Part shown: piece by piece, positions 1-8,409 of the stretch
How positions within the stretch are numbered: position 1 is the stretch's first letter
How the letters are laid out: each line of letters starts with the position of its first letter
Origin: Yersinia rohdei ATCC 43380
GTDB lineage: Bacteria; Pseudomonadota; Gammaproteobacteria; Enterobacterales; Enterobacteriaceae
NCBI RefSeq assembly: GCF_000173775.1
Contig: NZ_ACCD01000005.1
Location: forward strand, 62,001-126,000
Direction of reading: 5' to 3'
DNA: 64,000 nt
Position numbers and translations under genes: made by a program
Notes under the pieces: model-generated
The model's input: only the letters and a program-made list of their open reading frames with translations
What the model was told of the DNA's origin: nothing
Database searches by the model: none

Positions 1-1
1 G

Positions 2-751
2 TTATCTCGTCAATTAAATCTGGCCCGCAAGCACCATGTTGCACCAGAAGAATTACCGCAGTTCCATCAACAGCTGTTAGATGAACAAGAACAACTCTCA
101 CAGCAAGAAAATGATCATGAACAGCTCAGCCATGCAGTAAATACTCATTATCAACAAGCATTGGCTATTGCCAAGCGCTTGCATGAGGAACGCCAGCAGT
201 ATGCTAACGAATTAGCCGTACTGATTACCGAAAGCATGCATGAGCTATCCATGCCACACGGCAAATTCACCATAGAAACCCAATTTGAACCTGAACACCT
301 CAGTGCGGAAGGCGCAACTCGCATTGAATTTTGTGTTACCACTAATCCAGGTCAGCCACTACAACCATTGGCTAAAGTTGCCTCCGGAGGTGAGCTATCT
401 CGCATCGCATTGGCTATTCAGGTCATTACAGCGCGTAAAATGGACACTCCTGCGCTTATCTTTGATGAAGTGGATGTTGGTATCAGTGGGCCGACAGCAG
501 CCATAGTGGGCCGCATGTTACGTCAGTTAGGTGAATCAACGCAGGTAATGTGTGTTACTCACCTTCCACAAGTTGCAGGTTGTGGTCATCAACATTTCTT
601 TGTGAGTAAACAAACTGATGGCACTGAAACCGAAACCCATATGCATCGATTAGATAAAAAAGCCCGCTTGCAAGAGTTGGCGCGCCTTCTGGGCGGTAGT
701 GAAGTGACGAAAAATACCCTGGCCAATGCAAAAGAATTGCTCGCAGCATAG
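2..751 (+). CDS. recN: DNA repair protein RecN, C-terminal part (5' end outside window)
   Basis: RecN is an SMC-like ATPase of double-strand break repair in the cytoplasm. The frame is open from base 2, so the N-terminal Walker A half lies upstream of the window. The visible part has a Gln/Glu-rich coiled-coil stretch, then the ABC-type signature region (ASGGELSR, bases about 390-412), a Walker B-like segment ([12 protein letters not shown]) and a switch histidine in [10 protein letters not shown]. It ends with a TAG stop at 749-751. The lipoprotein gene bamE follows on the same strand, the usual enterobacterial order. The family call is secure; only completeness is missing. Confidence 0.95.
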   Translation, partial: LSRQLNLARKHHVAPEELPQFHQQLLDEQEQLSQQENDHEQLSHAVNTHYQQALAIAKRLHEERQQYANELAVLITESMHELSMPHGKFTIETQFEPEHLSAEGATRIEFCVTTNPGQPLQPLAKVASGGELSRIALAIQVITARKMDTPALIFDEVDVGISGPTAAIVGRMLRQLGESTQVMCVTHLPQVAGCGHQHFFVSKQTDGTETETHMHRLDKKARLQELARLLGGSEVTKNTLANAKELLAA

Positions 752-864
752 AAAAGATTAACTTTTTTCCTTTCCAGAGGTCATACAGGTGCCCTGTAAA
801 GGTTCCCAACTGCTGCAAGGTCTATTATCATCGTCATCCTACGCCCTAAAGGAATGTGATTACT

Positions 865-1206
865 ATGCGCTGTAAAATGCTGACTGCCGCCGCTGTAATG
901 CTTGCAATGCTTACTGCGGGTTGTTCAACGCTGGAGAAGGTGGTCTACCGGCCTGATATTAATCAGGGTAACTATTTATCACCTAATGACGCGTCCAAAA
1001 TTCATAAAGGTATGACCCAACAACAAGTGGCATATACCTTAGGCACGCCAATGTTACAGGACCCGTTTGGTACTAAAACCTGGTTCTACGTATTCCGCCA
1101 GCAACCTGGCCACGAGAAAGTCACGCAACAAACATTAACGTTGACCTTCGATAGCAGTGGTGTGCTGACTGATATCAAAAACCAGCCAACATTAGCAGGA
1201 AATTAA
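865..1206 (+). CDS. bamE: Outer membrane assembly lipoprotein BamE (SmpA)
   Basis: BamE is a small lipoprotein of the BAM complex that inserts beta-barrel proteins into the outer membrane. The 113-residue product has a type II signal peptide with lipobox TAGCS (Cys at about residue 20), then the conserved [11 protein letters not shown] and GMTQQQV segments and a C-terminal FRQQPGHE stretch as in E. coli BamE. I chose ATG 865 over the in-frame GTG at 856: it matches the E. coli start (MRCK) and follows an AAAGGA ribosome site at 848-853. The gene lies downstream of recN and converges on rnfH. Confidence 0.95.
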   Translation: MRCKMLTAAAVMLAMLTAGCSTLEKVVYRPDINQGNYLSPNDASKIHKGMTQQQVAYTLGTPMLQDPFGTKTWFYVFRQQPGHEKVTQQTLTLTFDSSGVLTDIKNQPTLAGN

Positions 1207-1335
1207 TTTATCCGAAGATTGCAGAGTAGATTGAGGAAATGAATGCTAGTTAAGGTGTTAGGTGCGAATCTATTAATGTTTATGCAGCTGCAGAATAGCG
1301 TACGTTTTCGTCAATAGCAGTCCAGGGCTATAACA

Positions 1336-1369
1336 AAAAATAAGGCGCAGTTTGTGCCTTATTTTTTTG
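1336..1369. terminator. Bidirectional terminator between bamE and rnfH
   Basis: A nine-pair stem (AAATAAGGC at 1338-1346 with GCCTTATTT at 1356-1364) is flanked by A and T runs on both sides. It can therefore end transcription from bamE and from rnfH. It overlaps the rnfH stop codon. Confidence 0.8.
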
Positions 1370-1643
1370 CTTGCTCCGCACGCTGGCGTCGCAATTCTTT
1401 AGGATCTGCTATTAATGGGCGATATATTTCAACTCGGTCACCATCATTAAGCTTATCGCTAAGCTTTACCGGGCGGCTGTAAACACCCACCTTATTCTTT
1501 TTTAGATCAATATCTGACCGTAACTCAAGTAAACCAGAAGTATTAATAGCATCCTCAACAGTGCTTCCCACATCAAGGGAAACCGTGCGCAAGTATTGGC
1601 GTTCAGGTAAGGCGTAAACCACCTCTACGCGAATATCAGACAC
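1359..1643 (-). CDS. rnfH: RnfH family ubiquitin-like-fold protein
   Basis: This 94-residue protein belongs to the RnfH/YfjF family (beta-grasp fold) found beside ratA in enterobacteria; its biochemical role is poorly defined. Recognisable stretches are the N-terminal [11 protein letters not shown] and DRVEIYRPL near the C-terminus, followed by a basic tail. The start is GTG at 1643, supported by an AAAGAGG ribosome site a few bases upstream on the minus strand. It overlaps the 3' end of ratA by 8 bases, so the two are probably translationally coupled. Confidence 0.9.
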   Translation of the reverse strand: MSDIRVEVVYALPERQYLRTVSLDVGSTVEDAINTSGLLELRSDIDLKKNKVGVYSRPVKLSDKLNDGDRVEIYRPLIADPKELRRQRAEQAKK

Positions 1644-2070
1644 TATAAACCTCTTTAGCTCGCTGGGTGAATGCTTGCACCATGTTCCCTGCTAATTCTT
1701 TGAAAATTTTACCAAAAGCCAATTCAATTAACTTATTGGTAAATTCAAAATCGAGGTGTAGCTCAACCTTGCAGGCATCAGCACTTAATGGCGTAAAATG
1801 CCATCCGCCCATTAGCTTGCGAAACGGCCCATCAACCAGTTGCATATCAATACGCTGGTTATCAGTTAATATATTGCGTGTTGTGAACGTTTTACTTATT
1901 CCGGCCTTAGCAACATCGACGGCAGCCGTCATTTCATTTTCAGTAGCATCAATAACCCGGCTTCCAGTACAACCCGGTAAAAATTCTGGGTAAGAGCGAA
2001 CATCATTAACCAGTTGATACATTTGTTCTACGCTAAATGGAACCAACGCAGAGCGGCTAATTTGTGGCAT
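1636..2070 (-). CDS. ratA: Ribosome association toxin RatA (START/polyketide-cyclase fold)
   Basis: RatA (PasT) has been reported in E. coli to bind the 50S subunit and block 70S assembly, and also has a CoQ10-binding-like START fold. The protein starts [13 protein letters not shown] and carries the family segments [14 protein letters not shown] and [14 protein letters not shown]. The open frame runs upstream to 2124, but ATG 2070 has an AGGAAA ribosome site six bases away and gives the usual length of about 144 residues. It is first in an operon with rnfH and diverges from smpB. Confidence 0.92.
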   Translation of the reverse strand: MPQISRSALVPFSVEQMYQLVNDVRSYPEFLPGCTGSRVIDATENEMTAAVDVAKAGISKTFTTRNILTDNQRIDMQLVDGPFRKLMGGWHFTPLSADACKVELHLDFEFTNKLIELAFGKIFKELAGNMVQAFTQRAKEVYSV

Positions 2071-2230
2071 AACATTTCCTGTGAGACATAAAACGCACTG
2101 ATAATACCATTTATCCACCGCCATACAAAAAATCTGCTAGATATTCCATGCAACAAATGAGACAAAATGCACAGACATCCTGCGAGAAAGGATTTCATTC
2201 GCCACCGCATACAGTATAATGATCAACACT

Positions 2231-2713
2231 ATGACAAAGAAAAAAGCATACAAACCCGGTTCCGCAACCATTGCGCAAAATAAACGTGCCCGCCACGAAT
2301 ACTTCATTGAGCAAGAATTTGAAGCAGGTCTTTCGTTGCAAGGTTGGGAAGTAAAATCTCTGCGTGCGGGCAAGGCCAACATCAGTGATAGCTACGTCAC
2401 CTTTAGAAACGGTGAGGCTTTCCTATTTGGTGCGACTATCACGCCGCTTAACGTAGCTTCAACACATGTTGTCTGCGAACCTATGCGCACGCGCAAATTA
2501 CTGCTGAACAAACGTGAGCTGGACTCATTGATCGGCAAGGTTAATCGTGACGGTTTTACCGTAGTTGCCCTTTCCGTGTATTGGAAAAATGCTTGGGTTA
2601 AAGTTAAAATCGGCGTCGCAAAAGGTAAAAAAGATCACGATAAACGCGATGATATCAAAGATCGTGAATGGCAGGTCGATAAAGCCAGAATAATGAAACA
2701 CGCCAATCGTTAA
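2231..2713 (+). CDS. smpB: SsrA-binding protein SmpB
   Basis: SmpB binds tmRNA and brings it to stalled ribosomes for trans-translation. The 160-residue product shows the OB-fold core ([18 protein letters not shown]) and the conserved C-terminal basic tail ([17 protein letters not shown], ending near [10 protein letters not shown]). ATG 2231 matches the E. coli start (MTKKKA); an in-frame ATG at 2219 would add four residues. It lies 48 bases upstream of ssrA, its RNA partner, and diverges from ratA. Confidence 0.97.
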   Translation: MTKKKAYKPGSATIAQNKRARHEYFIEQEFEAGLSLQGWEVKSLRAGKANISDSYVTFRNGEAFLFGATITPLNVASTHVVCEPMRTRKLLLNKRELDSLIGKVNRDGFTVVALSVYWKNAWVKVKIGVAKGKKDHDKRDDIKDREWQVDKARIMKHANR

Positions 2714-2761
2714 GTCACTGGCATAACGAGTTATAGTTCTGGTATACTACACAAGTTCTTT

Positions 2762-3142
2762 GGGGCTGATTCTGGATTCGACGGGATTTGCGAAACCCAA
2801 GGTGCATGCCGAGGTGCGGAGGCCTCGTAAAAAACCGCAAAAAAAATAATTGCAAACGACTCGCAATACGAATCTGCTGCTTTAGCAGCTTAATCAGCCT
2901 AAGAAACTGAAGATTCCCTCTCTCCCTAGCCTCCGCTCTTAGGACGGGGATCAAGAGAGGTCAAACCTAAAAGAGATCGCGTGGACACCTTGCCTGGGGT
3001 GAAAGCGTTAAACCCAATCAGGATAGTTTGTTAGTGGCGTGTCCGTCCGCAGCTAACCGGCGAATGTAATGACTGGACTAAGCATGTAGTGCCGACGGCG
3101 TAGTAATTTCGGACGGGGGTTCAAATCCCCCCAGCTCCACCA
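2762..3142 (+). ncRNA. ssrA: Transfer-messenger RNA (tmRNA, SsrA)
   Basis: The 5' end GGGGCTGATTCTGGATTCGA and the 3' end AGCTCCACCA pair as an alanine-tRNA-like acceptor stem, and the T arm GGGGGTTCAAATCCCCCC is intact. The tag frame runs from GCA 2852 to TAA at 2891-2893 and encodes ANDSQYESAALAA. That is 13 residues, longer than the E. coli tag ANDENYALAA, but it keeps the AND start and the ALAA proteolysis signal. The 3' end doubles as the attachment site of the downstream island, and CCA is kept, so tmRNA should remain functional. Confidence 0.97.
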
Positions 3143-3146
3143 AAAT
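3120..3146 (+). other. Left attachment site of the ssrA island (attL)
   Basis: The ssrA 3' end, with core CCCCCAGCTCCACCAAA, is followed about 200 bases later by a P4-type integrase gene. A diverged copy of the same core is at 28752-28776, at the other side of the cargo. ssrA 3' ends are known integration sites for CP4-57-type elements. The exact crossover point cannot be set by reading. Confidence 0.75.
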
Positions 3147-3188
3147 CTTCAATCGATGATTACCAGAGTCATCCGATAAAGTCTAAAG

Positions 3189-3221
3189 AGCCCGCATGGC
3201 ACAAGCCCTGCGGGCTTTTTT
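3189..3221 (+). terminator. Rho-independent terminator of ssrA
   Basis: The stem AGCCCGC (3189-3195) pairs with GCGGGCT (3210-3216) and is followed by a T run. A related hairpin occurs at 28819-28853, beside the second att copy. Confidence 0.88.
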
Positions 3222-3276
3222 GTGCCTTCAATTTGTCCCGCGAAGTCTGAAGCCAACTAATTAAATCCGAACCTTT

Positions 3277-3327
3277 TAGGCACCTTGTTAGGCACCTCAT
3301 AAAGCTTTATTGTTTTTGAGGTGCCTA
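3277..3327 (+). repeat. TAGGCACCT repeats beside the integrase (putative arm-type sites)
   Basis: TAGGCACCT occurs at 3277-3285 and 3289-3297 as direct repeats with starts 12 bases apart, and inverted at 3319-3327 just before int. The direct pair recurs at 28677-28697 near the right end with the same spacing. Pairs of short direct repeats at both ends are typical of tyrosine-integrase arm sites. The inverted copy lies where the int promoter should be and may link integrase binding to autoregulation. Protein binding is inferred. Confidence 0.6.
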
Positions 3328-3346
3328 AAACTATGGAAACCCGGCA

Positions 3347-4588
3347 ATGGCAAGACAAACCAAACCTCTATCCGTTAAAGAAATCGAATCAGCCAAATCC
3401 AAAGAAGCGGACTACGTTCTCTATGATGGCGATGGTCTTGAGCTGCTCATCAAATCAAGTGGCAGTAAAATCTGGCAGTTTCGCTACATTCGCCCAGTCA
3501 CCAAGAAGCGTGCGAAAAAGAGTATTGGGGCTTACCCATCAGTTACCCTTGCTGATGCGCGAAGCTATCGGGCAGAGGTTCGCGTTCTCCTTGCAAAACA
3601 AATCGATCCGCAGGAGCATCAGCAAGAACAACTTCGCAGTACTCTTGAAGCCAAAACCAATACCTTCCAACTCGTAGCTGAACGTTGGTGGAATGTGAAG
3701 AAAACCAGCGTAACAGAGGACTATGCGGAAGATATTTGGCGCTCACTTGAAAGAGATGTTTTCTCAGCAATTGGCGATATGAGCATCACTGATATTAAAG
3801 CCCATACTCTGGTCCAAGCAATTCAACCCGTTCAGGCTCGTGGAGCATTGGAAACTGTCCGTCGCCTGTGCCAACGCATCAATGAGGTCATGGTTTATGC
3901 TCAAAACACAGGTCTGATTGATGCTGTCCCAAGCGTCAATATTGGCAAGGCATTCGAGAAGCCTCAGAAAAGGAACATGCCAAGCATCCGTCCAGACCAA
4001 CTACCGCAACTCATGCAGACTATGCGTACCGCCAACATTATCCTACCAACACGGTGCCTGTTCATGTGGCAACTTCTTACTATTACCCGCCCTGCCGAAG
4101 CGGCTGAAGCTCGCTGGGACGAGATAAACCTGGAAGCACGAGAATGGAAAATCCCAGCATCACGCATGAAAATGAACCGTGACCACACTGTTCCATTGTC
4201 AGATCAAGCAATGGCCGTTTTAGAAATGATGCAACCGCTATGCGTAAATCGAGAGTTTGTCTTTCCCAGTCGTATCAAACCGACTCAATCAATGAACAGT
4301 CAAACGGTAAATGCGGCGCTTAAACGTGCCGGATTAGGCGGAATACTCGTCTCACATGGTTTGCGGTCTATTGCCAGCACAGCACTCAATGAGCAAGGTT
4401 TTTCACCAGATGTCATCGAAGCCGCTCTTGCTCATGTTGATAAAAATGAGGTTCGCCGCGCTTATAACCGCAGCGATTACCTTGAACAACGTCGCCCAAT
4501 GATGCAATGGTGGGGTGATTTTGTTAATTCAGCCGACAAGGGAGCTATAATTACGCCAAACTCTGGTATCCTGAGACTTGTTGGATAA
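3347..4588 (+). CDS. P4-type tyrosine integrase of the ssrA island
   Basis: This site-specific recombinase should insert and excise the island at the ssrA 3' end. The 413-residue protein has the usual P4-family order: an N-terminal arm-binding domain (MARQTKPLSVKEIE..., residues 1-90), a core-binding domain (about 105-200) and a catalytic domain (about 212-390). Visible catalytic residues are Arg248 (TRPAEAAEARW), His337 and Arg340 (HGLRS), His363 (LAHVDKNEVR) and the nucleophile Tyr373 (RRAYNRSDY). The set is complete, so the enzyme may be active. It sits next to attL and is separated from the next gene by a convergent hairpin. The homologous start MARTTRPL at 28928 belongs to a second, broken integrase. 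Confidence 0.93.
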   Translation: MARQTKPLSVKEIESAKSKEADYVLYDGDGLELLIKSSGSKIWQFRYIRPVTKKRAKKSIGAYPSVTLADARSYRAEVRVLLAKQIDPQEHQQEQLRSTLEAKTNTFQLVAERWWNVKKTSVTEDYAEDIWRSLERDVFSAIGDMSITDIKAHTLVQAIQPVQARGALETVRRLCQRINEVMVYAQNTGLIDAVPSVNIGKAFEKPQKRNMPSIRPDQLPQLMQTMRTANIILPTRCLFMWQLLTITRPAEAAEARWDEINLEAREWKIPASRMKMNRDHTVPLSDQAMAVLEMMQPLCVNREFVFPSRIKPTQSMNSQTVNAALKRAGLGGILVSHGLRSIASTALNEQGFSPDVIEAALAHVDKNEVRRAYNRSDYLEQRRPMMQWWGDFVNSADKGAIITPNSGILRLVG

Positions 4589-4608
4589 AAATCCGTAGAT
4601 TTGTTACA

Positions 4609-4640
4609 TGAAAAATAGCGTGAAAATCACGCTATTTTTT
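4609..4640. terminator. Bidirectional terminator between int and the convergent gene
   Basis: AAAAATAGCGTG (4611-4622) pairs with CACGCTATTTTT around a short AAAAT loop. It has A/T runs on both sides and serves int and the converging gene at 4632-5372. Confidence 0.8.
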
Positions 4641-5372
4641 TTTACCACGCTTAACTCGTACAGTTGCTTCGAAGGCCGCCCTCACCTCACTATCTTCACG
4701 AGCCCAGCGAACCATAGTTGCGCTAAGTTCATCTTCATTAAGATCCAATCCCTCATTATGGGCTTTCATTTTTTCCACAAAACTCATTAACTCCAACTCT
4801 ATAGCTCGCGCGGCTACGGTTCTTTTTTGCCATCCGCCATCTGGGGGAGCATTTTTGTGAAGTAACCTTATAACTTCTTGCTTTACTGGAATATAGTGCT
4901 CAGCTTTTGCCTTTCCACCTTTAATAGCTGACTGTCGCCTACCCGCACTAACCTTTTTTTCTCTATCAATCAATTGATTAAAATCCACACACCCACGACA
5001 TTCATTCAAAATTCGGTTAGCATGTAAAAAGGACTCAACCGCCATTTCTTGGTCGACTTCCCATATGTCTCTTCCCCAGAGCTGAAATACGCCAGCAGCG
5101 AACAGCTCATCTTTGAAGGTCTGTTTCAATCCTATAGCCGAGTGCATCAAAGGTATGGTTGTCCATTTTAGCTTTAGCTGCTTCCAGCACGCATCATGGT
5201 CGATGTACCGAGATCTGAACTTTAAGACCTCGTCTTTTACTTCATCACTATCCTCCTCAAGAAATGATAGCCCCTCAATTAAAGCATCTTTAAACGGCCA
5301 ATCTGAAGACGCAAGAAGCCTATGCAAATCCCTGCTCTGAGCTACAAATTCCCTGCAAAAAAGTTTTAACAT
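4632..5372 (-). CDS. Unrecognised island protein next to the integrase
   Basis: A 246-residue soluble protein that I do not recognise. It is rich in charged residues, with a likely helical N-terminal half and a Lys/Arg-rich tail (RVKRGKKK). A small-residue basic stretch (SAGRRQSAIKGGKAKAEH, around residue 142) resembles segments seen in hypothetical proteins encoded beside island integrases. There is no signal peptide, membrane segment or clear catalytic motif. The predicted start MLKLFCREF has only a weak ribosome site. It converges on int across a shared terminator. Confidence 0.7.
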   Translation of the reverse strand: MLKLFCREFVAQSRDLHRLLASSDWPFKDALIEGLSFLEEDSDEVKDEVLKFRSRYIDHDACWKQLKLKWTTIPLMHSAIGLKQTFKDELFAAGVFQLWGRDIWEVDQEMAVESFLHANRILNECRGCVDFNQLIDREKKVSAGRRQSAIKGGKAKAEHYIPVKQEVIRLLHKNAPPDGGWQKRTVAARAIELELMSFVEKMKAHNEGLDLNEDELSATMVRWAREDSEVRAAFEATVRVKRGKKK

Positions 5373-5508
5373 ACAATTGCAACACTATGTTTTTTAGACC
5401 ATTAAAGTAACAACAGTATTGTAAAAAAAAACTTTTTGGCAAGTTGATTTTTTTTTAAGCGCATAAAAGTTATCTTCATTTCGTCCCATAACACACAACC
5501 TAAGAGAA

Positions 5509-5727
5509 ATGTTGATGAACATATCCAATGCAAAAATGATACGGATTACATCTGTAATGATAAAAATTGGCGTGGCCCGCTCGACCATCTACGATTGGAT
5601 TAACCCAAAATCCCCACGTTACGATGCAACGTTTCCAAAACGACGCCGTCTTGGTAAACAATCTATTGGTTGGCTTGAGTCAGAGATAGATGAATGGATT
5701 TTGCTCCGAGAGCCAGTATCTTCCTGA
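5509..5727 (+). CDS. AlpA-family transcriptional regulator
   Basis: AlpA proteins are small DNA-binding activators of P4-like elements; E. coli AlpA of CP4-57 activates integrase expression and excision. This 72-residue protein has the family helix-turn-helix (GVARSTIYDWI), the conserved NPKSPRYDATFPKRRRLG segment and IGWLESEIDEWI at the C-terminus. Start is ATG 5509 or the in-frame ATG 5515; the AAGAGA site at about 5501 fits 5515 slightly better. It is a plausible switch for excision of this island. Confidence 0.9.
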   Translation: MLMNISNAKMIRITSVMIKIGVARSTIYDWINPKSPRYDATFPKRRRLGKQSIGWLESEIDEWILLREPVSS

Positions 5728-5949
5728 GCCCCCATAAACACGATTATTTATTAGCCATAATTGGCACTTGAGGTATCTTAACTCATGCATAAATTAGAAA
5801 ATAATATTCAGAATTTTTATTAAAAATGCAATTTTATAAATTCCAAATAAACATTAACAGGTTAATTAAAGCATGAAAAGCCTCGTAAACACCTCTATAT
5901 TTATCACTATGCACTTTTAAAAAAACAATATTCAAATAGGAGTCCTATC

Positions 5950-6174
5950 ATGCTCAAGAGAGTCACATTTTCAACCAATTATACATCAACAATTGATTAT
6001 TATAAAAGAGTGAGTGATGTCTCAGGACGCTCTCTATCATCTATTTTATCAGAAGAGTTACACAGAGCGTCACAGTCACATGCAAAAAAAACAATCCCCA
6101 TGATTACGGATAAATCTAGCAAAAAAAAAGCGATATGGAATTTTACGAGGAAATTTGGCGAAAGAGTATTTTAA
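5950..6174 (+). CDS. Small RHH-like protein; probably the N-terminal half of a frameshifted gene
   Basis: This 74-residue frame has a good AGGAG ribosome site. Its N-terminus (RVTFSTNYTSTIDYYKRVSDVSG, then RSLSSILSEELHRA) looks like a ribbon-helix-helix DNA-binding fold: a short strand, then two helices. Near its end lies a run of nine A residues (6121-6129). Slipping back one base there, or adding one A, joins it in frame with the next frame (6135-6635) and would give a protein of about 230 residues. The RHH call is from pattern only. As an independent protein it would end IWNFTRKFGERVF. Confidence 0.6.
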   Translation: MLKRVTFSTNYTSTIDYYKRVSDVSGRSLSSILSEELHRASQSHAKKTIPMITDKSSKKKAIWNFTRKFGERVF

Positions 6175-6635
6175 TACCTCAAAATATTATTGATGCAATG
6201 GAACTTAAGAAAAATGTTAACACAGGCAAATTGAGCAAATTTGAAAAGGAAAAAATTAAAGAAAAACTTGAATGTATGATTAATGATGGAGACATCAGAA
6301 ATGCGGTTTATATCTATATAAACAGAGAGGCAAACAATGAAAACAGATTATCTGTCGGAATTGGAACAATACTACTTATCAGGAAAACAGTTCATGATAA
6401 TATTTTTTTTGACATCAACAAAGCCATATTAATTCCGATTATTGAATTGATTTCATGCAGGATGGATAGCGTTCTTGAAAATCACGCTGTAAATACTTCT
6501 TTCCCACACATTTGCTGGATTCCAATTTATTACATTAACAGCAAGGCAGTCATGATACCTGTTATTAGGAAATGTGATAGTTCATTGATGACTAAGTCAG
6601 AAGGCGAAATCATTATAATTAACCCATTTATTTAA
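6135..6635 (+). CDS. Unrecognised protein, probably the C-terminal half of the frame at 5950
   Basis: A 166-residue frame overlapping the previous one by 40 bases. Its first ATG (6135) has no convincing ribosome site. The coding look (Lys/Glu/Ile-rich, evenly charged) continues directly from the preceding frame through the A9 run, so it is more likely the distal part of one gene than an independent gene. The C-terminal half has hydrophobic stretches (HICWIPIYYINSKAVMIPVI) that look like buried strands rather than membrane helices. Function unknown. Confidence 0.55.
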   Translation: MEFYEEIWRKSILIPQNIIDAMELKKNVNTGKLSKFEKEKIKEKLECMINDGDIRNAVYIYINREANNENRLSVGIGTILLIRKTVHDNIFFDINKAILIPIIELISCRMDSVLENHAVNTSFPHICWIPIYYINSKAVMIPVIRKCDSSLMTKSEGEIIIINPFI

Positions 6636-6795
6636 TGAACTAAAAATAAAGGAGATTAGTAAACAACTGATGCGCAGGTCTGAAAAACATGGTGTTAAAC
6701 GAGTGGACGATTGTATTGCTATTTTAAGGTGAGAAACAAGCTTTCAGTCTGAGGCAGGTAGCATCAATTAATAACTGACACTGGAGTTATGCTGT

Positions 6796-7359
6796 ATGAC
6801 TCATTTTTTTTATCATCAATGCAAGGATTTGAGAGAAGTCGAGGAGTTTGGAGACAAAACTGAGGTGGTAGAAATCCGAAGAACTCTGTTGATAAATTCC
6901 GGAAAGATAATTATCGATAGACAACTATCCCCAGGCAGTTCAGATGTTTTGAAAAAACTGATCAATCGAGACATGAATACAGGGGATGACTTAGTTATTT
7001 TAGATCTTAACAGTCTGGGGAATAATGCAGAAATGATTCAGGAGAATATAATACGATGCGCTAAAAAAGCTATACGCATTCACTGTTACTTCCCTCAAAA
7101 GAAGTTAACCCCGACAGTTGATGGGTATATTTTTACTTTATTACTTCCAAAGATACAAAATGAATGCAGGAAGGTTAATTTATCAGCATTGAAGACTAGA
7201 AATATCACTAGACCACTAGGAAGAACAGAGGGAAGCAAATATCGTGAAAGCATCGAGCTAGCTAAACGCAGAGGGCTGACTCAATCACAAACAGCAAAAG
7301 AACTGGATATAAGCATATCGACAGTTAAACGTAATTGGAACAGCGGAATTATCGGTTAG
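6796..7359 (+). CDS. Catalytically degenerate serine-recombinase-like protein with HTH
   Basis: This 187-residue protein follows the resolvase/invertase layout. It has an N-terminal domain with the GDDLVILDLNSLGNNAEMI segment, matching the family pattern GD-LVV-KLDRLGRS, and a C-terminal helix-turn-helix (LTQSQTAKELDISISTVKRNW). The catalytic residues are missing. There is no Ser in the N-terminal Y-x-R-V-S position (YHQCK), and the two arginines of DRLGR are replaced (NSLGN). It is therefore unlikely to recombine DNA and more likely acts as a DNA-binding regulator. Start ATG 6796 has GGAG upstream. Confidence 0.65.
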   Translation: MTHFFYHQCKDLREVEEFGDKTEVVEIRRTLLINSGKIIIDRQLSPGSSDVLKKLINRDMNTGDDLVILDLNSLGNNAEMIQENIIRCAKKAIRIHCYFPQKKLTPTVDGYIFTLLLPKIQNECRKVNLSALKTRNITRPLGRTEGSKYRESIELAKRRGLTQSQTAKELDISISTVKRNWNSGIIG

Positions 7360-7655
7360 TTCTAAAAGCTAATTAGAGAGTGACTTTTATACAGCCATCA
7401 CAGGCTGGGGCTAACTTTATCTCAAATTTAGATGTTGGATAGGTATTATAATGGCTATCTACTCTTAGTTCTAACTAATAGTCGTCTAAGGGTAGAATTA
7501 CTAATCAAGTAATTATCAGATCATAACAGTATGGGGATACTGAGATTTGATTCCAGTATATACCTTAATCATCAGTAAGGTACAGCCCTGCCTGTGTGGC
7601 AATAACTAATACGGTTTCTGGCAGACCGTAGGACCAACCACATAGGTATATTGAT
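7360..7655 (+). other. Gene-free stretch upstream of the Gp2-like gene
   Basis: About 300 bases with no convincing frame. It contains several small imperfect hairpins, for example around 7616-7635 (GGTTTCTGGCAGACC). It could hold an origin or regulatory region for the next gene; nothing specific can be supported. Confidence 0.3.
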
Positions 7656-8258
7656 ATGAAATATGTACAGCTTTATCGGATGAAGATTAATGCATTATTG
7701 AATGCTCTGACGAATAAATATCCACGAGTTACGGCGGTAAGGGTGGATTTCCATTTTCCAGGTATCGTCGATGATGGTGATAACATTTGCTGCTTCCCTA
7801 ATCTGGAACCGGGAGTAATATCGCGGATGCGCGGCTCCCTAAAGGCTAAACTGGAAGCTGACAAAACTCGTAAGCAACGAGAGGGTAAACGTATCTATCG
7901 TTGCCCTCTGTTTATTATGTGGGCGAGGGAATTTTCAGAATCAGGTAAATGCCATTACCACATTTGCCTGTTGTTCAACAAAGACGCCTACTACCATCTC
8001 GGTGATTACAATCAGGAAGACAACTTGAGAGGAATGATTACCGGGGCATGGTACAGTGCCTTGGGGCTGGAACTCGACGATCACCAAGGTCTGGTGCATT
8101 TTCCAGATGATTGCCGCTACGTGCTGGACACTAACAGTCCTGACTTCGACGAACATTACCAGGACCTGCTTGATCGTCTGGATTATCTGAGCAAAGTTGA
8201 AACTAAAGTGTTTGGGGAAGGGGATCGTAACTTCGGTTGCAGTCAAATCGATCTGTAA
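7656..8258 (+). CDS. Inovirus Gp2 / YfjJ-YagK family protein
   Basis: A 200-residue member of the family that includes E. coli YfjJ (CP4-57) and YagK (CP4-6), related to filamentous-phage Gp2 replication initiators. The HxH motif in CHYHICLLFNKDAY (about residue 108) and the upstream LFIMWAREFSESGKCH segment match this family. HxH is the metal-binding part of HUH endonucleases. Whether it nicks DNA or is a domesticated accessory protein is unknown. It has an AGGTAT site before ATG 7656 and a strong terminator downstream, so it is probably monocistronic. Confidence 0.8.
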   Translation: MKYVQLYRMKINALLNALTNKYPRVTAVRVDFHFPGIVDDGDNICCFPNLEPGVISRMRGSLKAKLEADKTRKQREGKRIYRCPLFIMWAREFSESGKCHYHICLLFNKDAYYHLGDYNQEDNLRGMITGAWYSALGLELDDHQGLVHFPDDCRYVLDTNSPDFDEHYQDLLDRLDYLSKVETKVFGEGDRNFGCSQIDL

Positions 8259-8267
8259 CTTACTTAT

Positions 8268-8298
8268 GGCCTTCTCTGCGTGAGAAGGCCTTTTTTAT
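8268..8298 (+). terminator. Terminator after the Gp2-like gene
   Basis: GGCCTTCTC (8268-8276) pairs perfectly with GAGAAGGCC (8282-8290), followed by TTTTTT. Confidence 0.9.
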
Positions 8299-8409
8299 AT
8301 TAGGAATAATGTGCCACGTCCCAGAATCACACAGCTCGATCCAATAGCTGCCTTCCGCTTACATGTGCGCGAAAATCAGCGATGTAGTAAATTTACGCAG
8401 CCACTTAGA

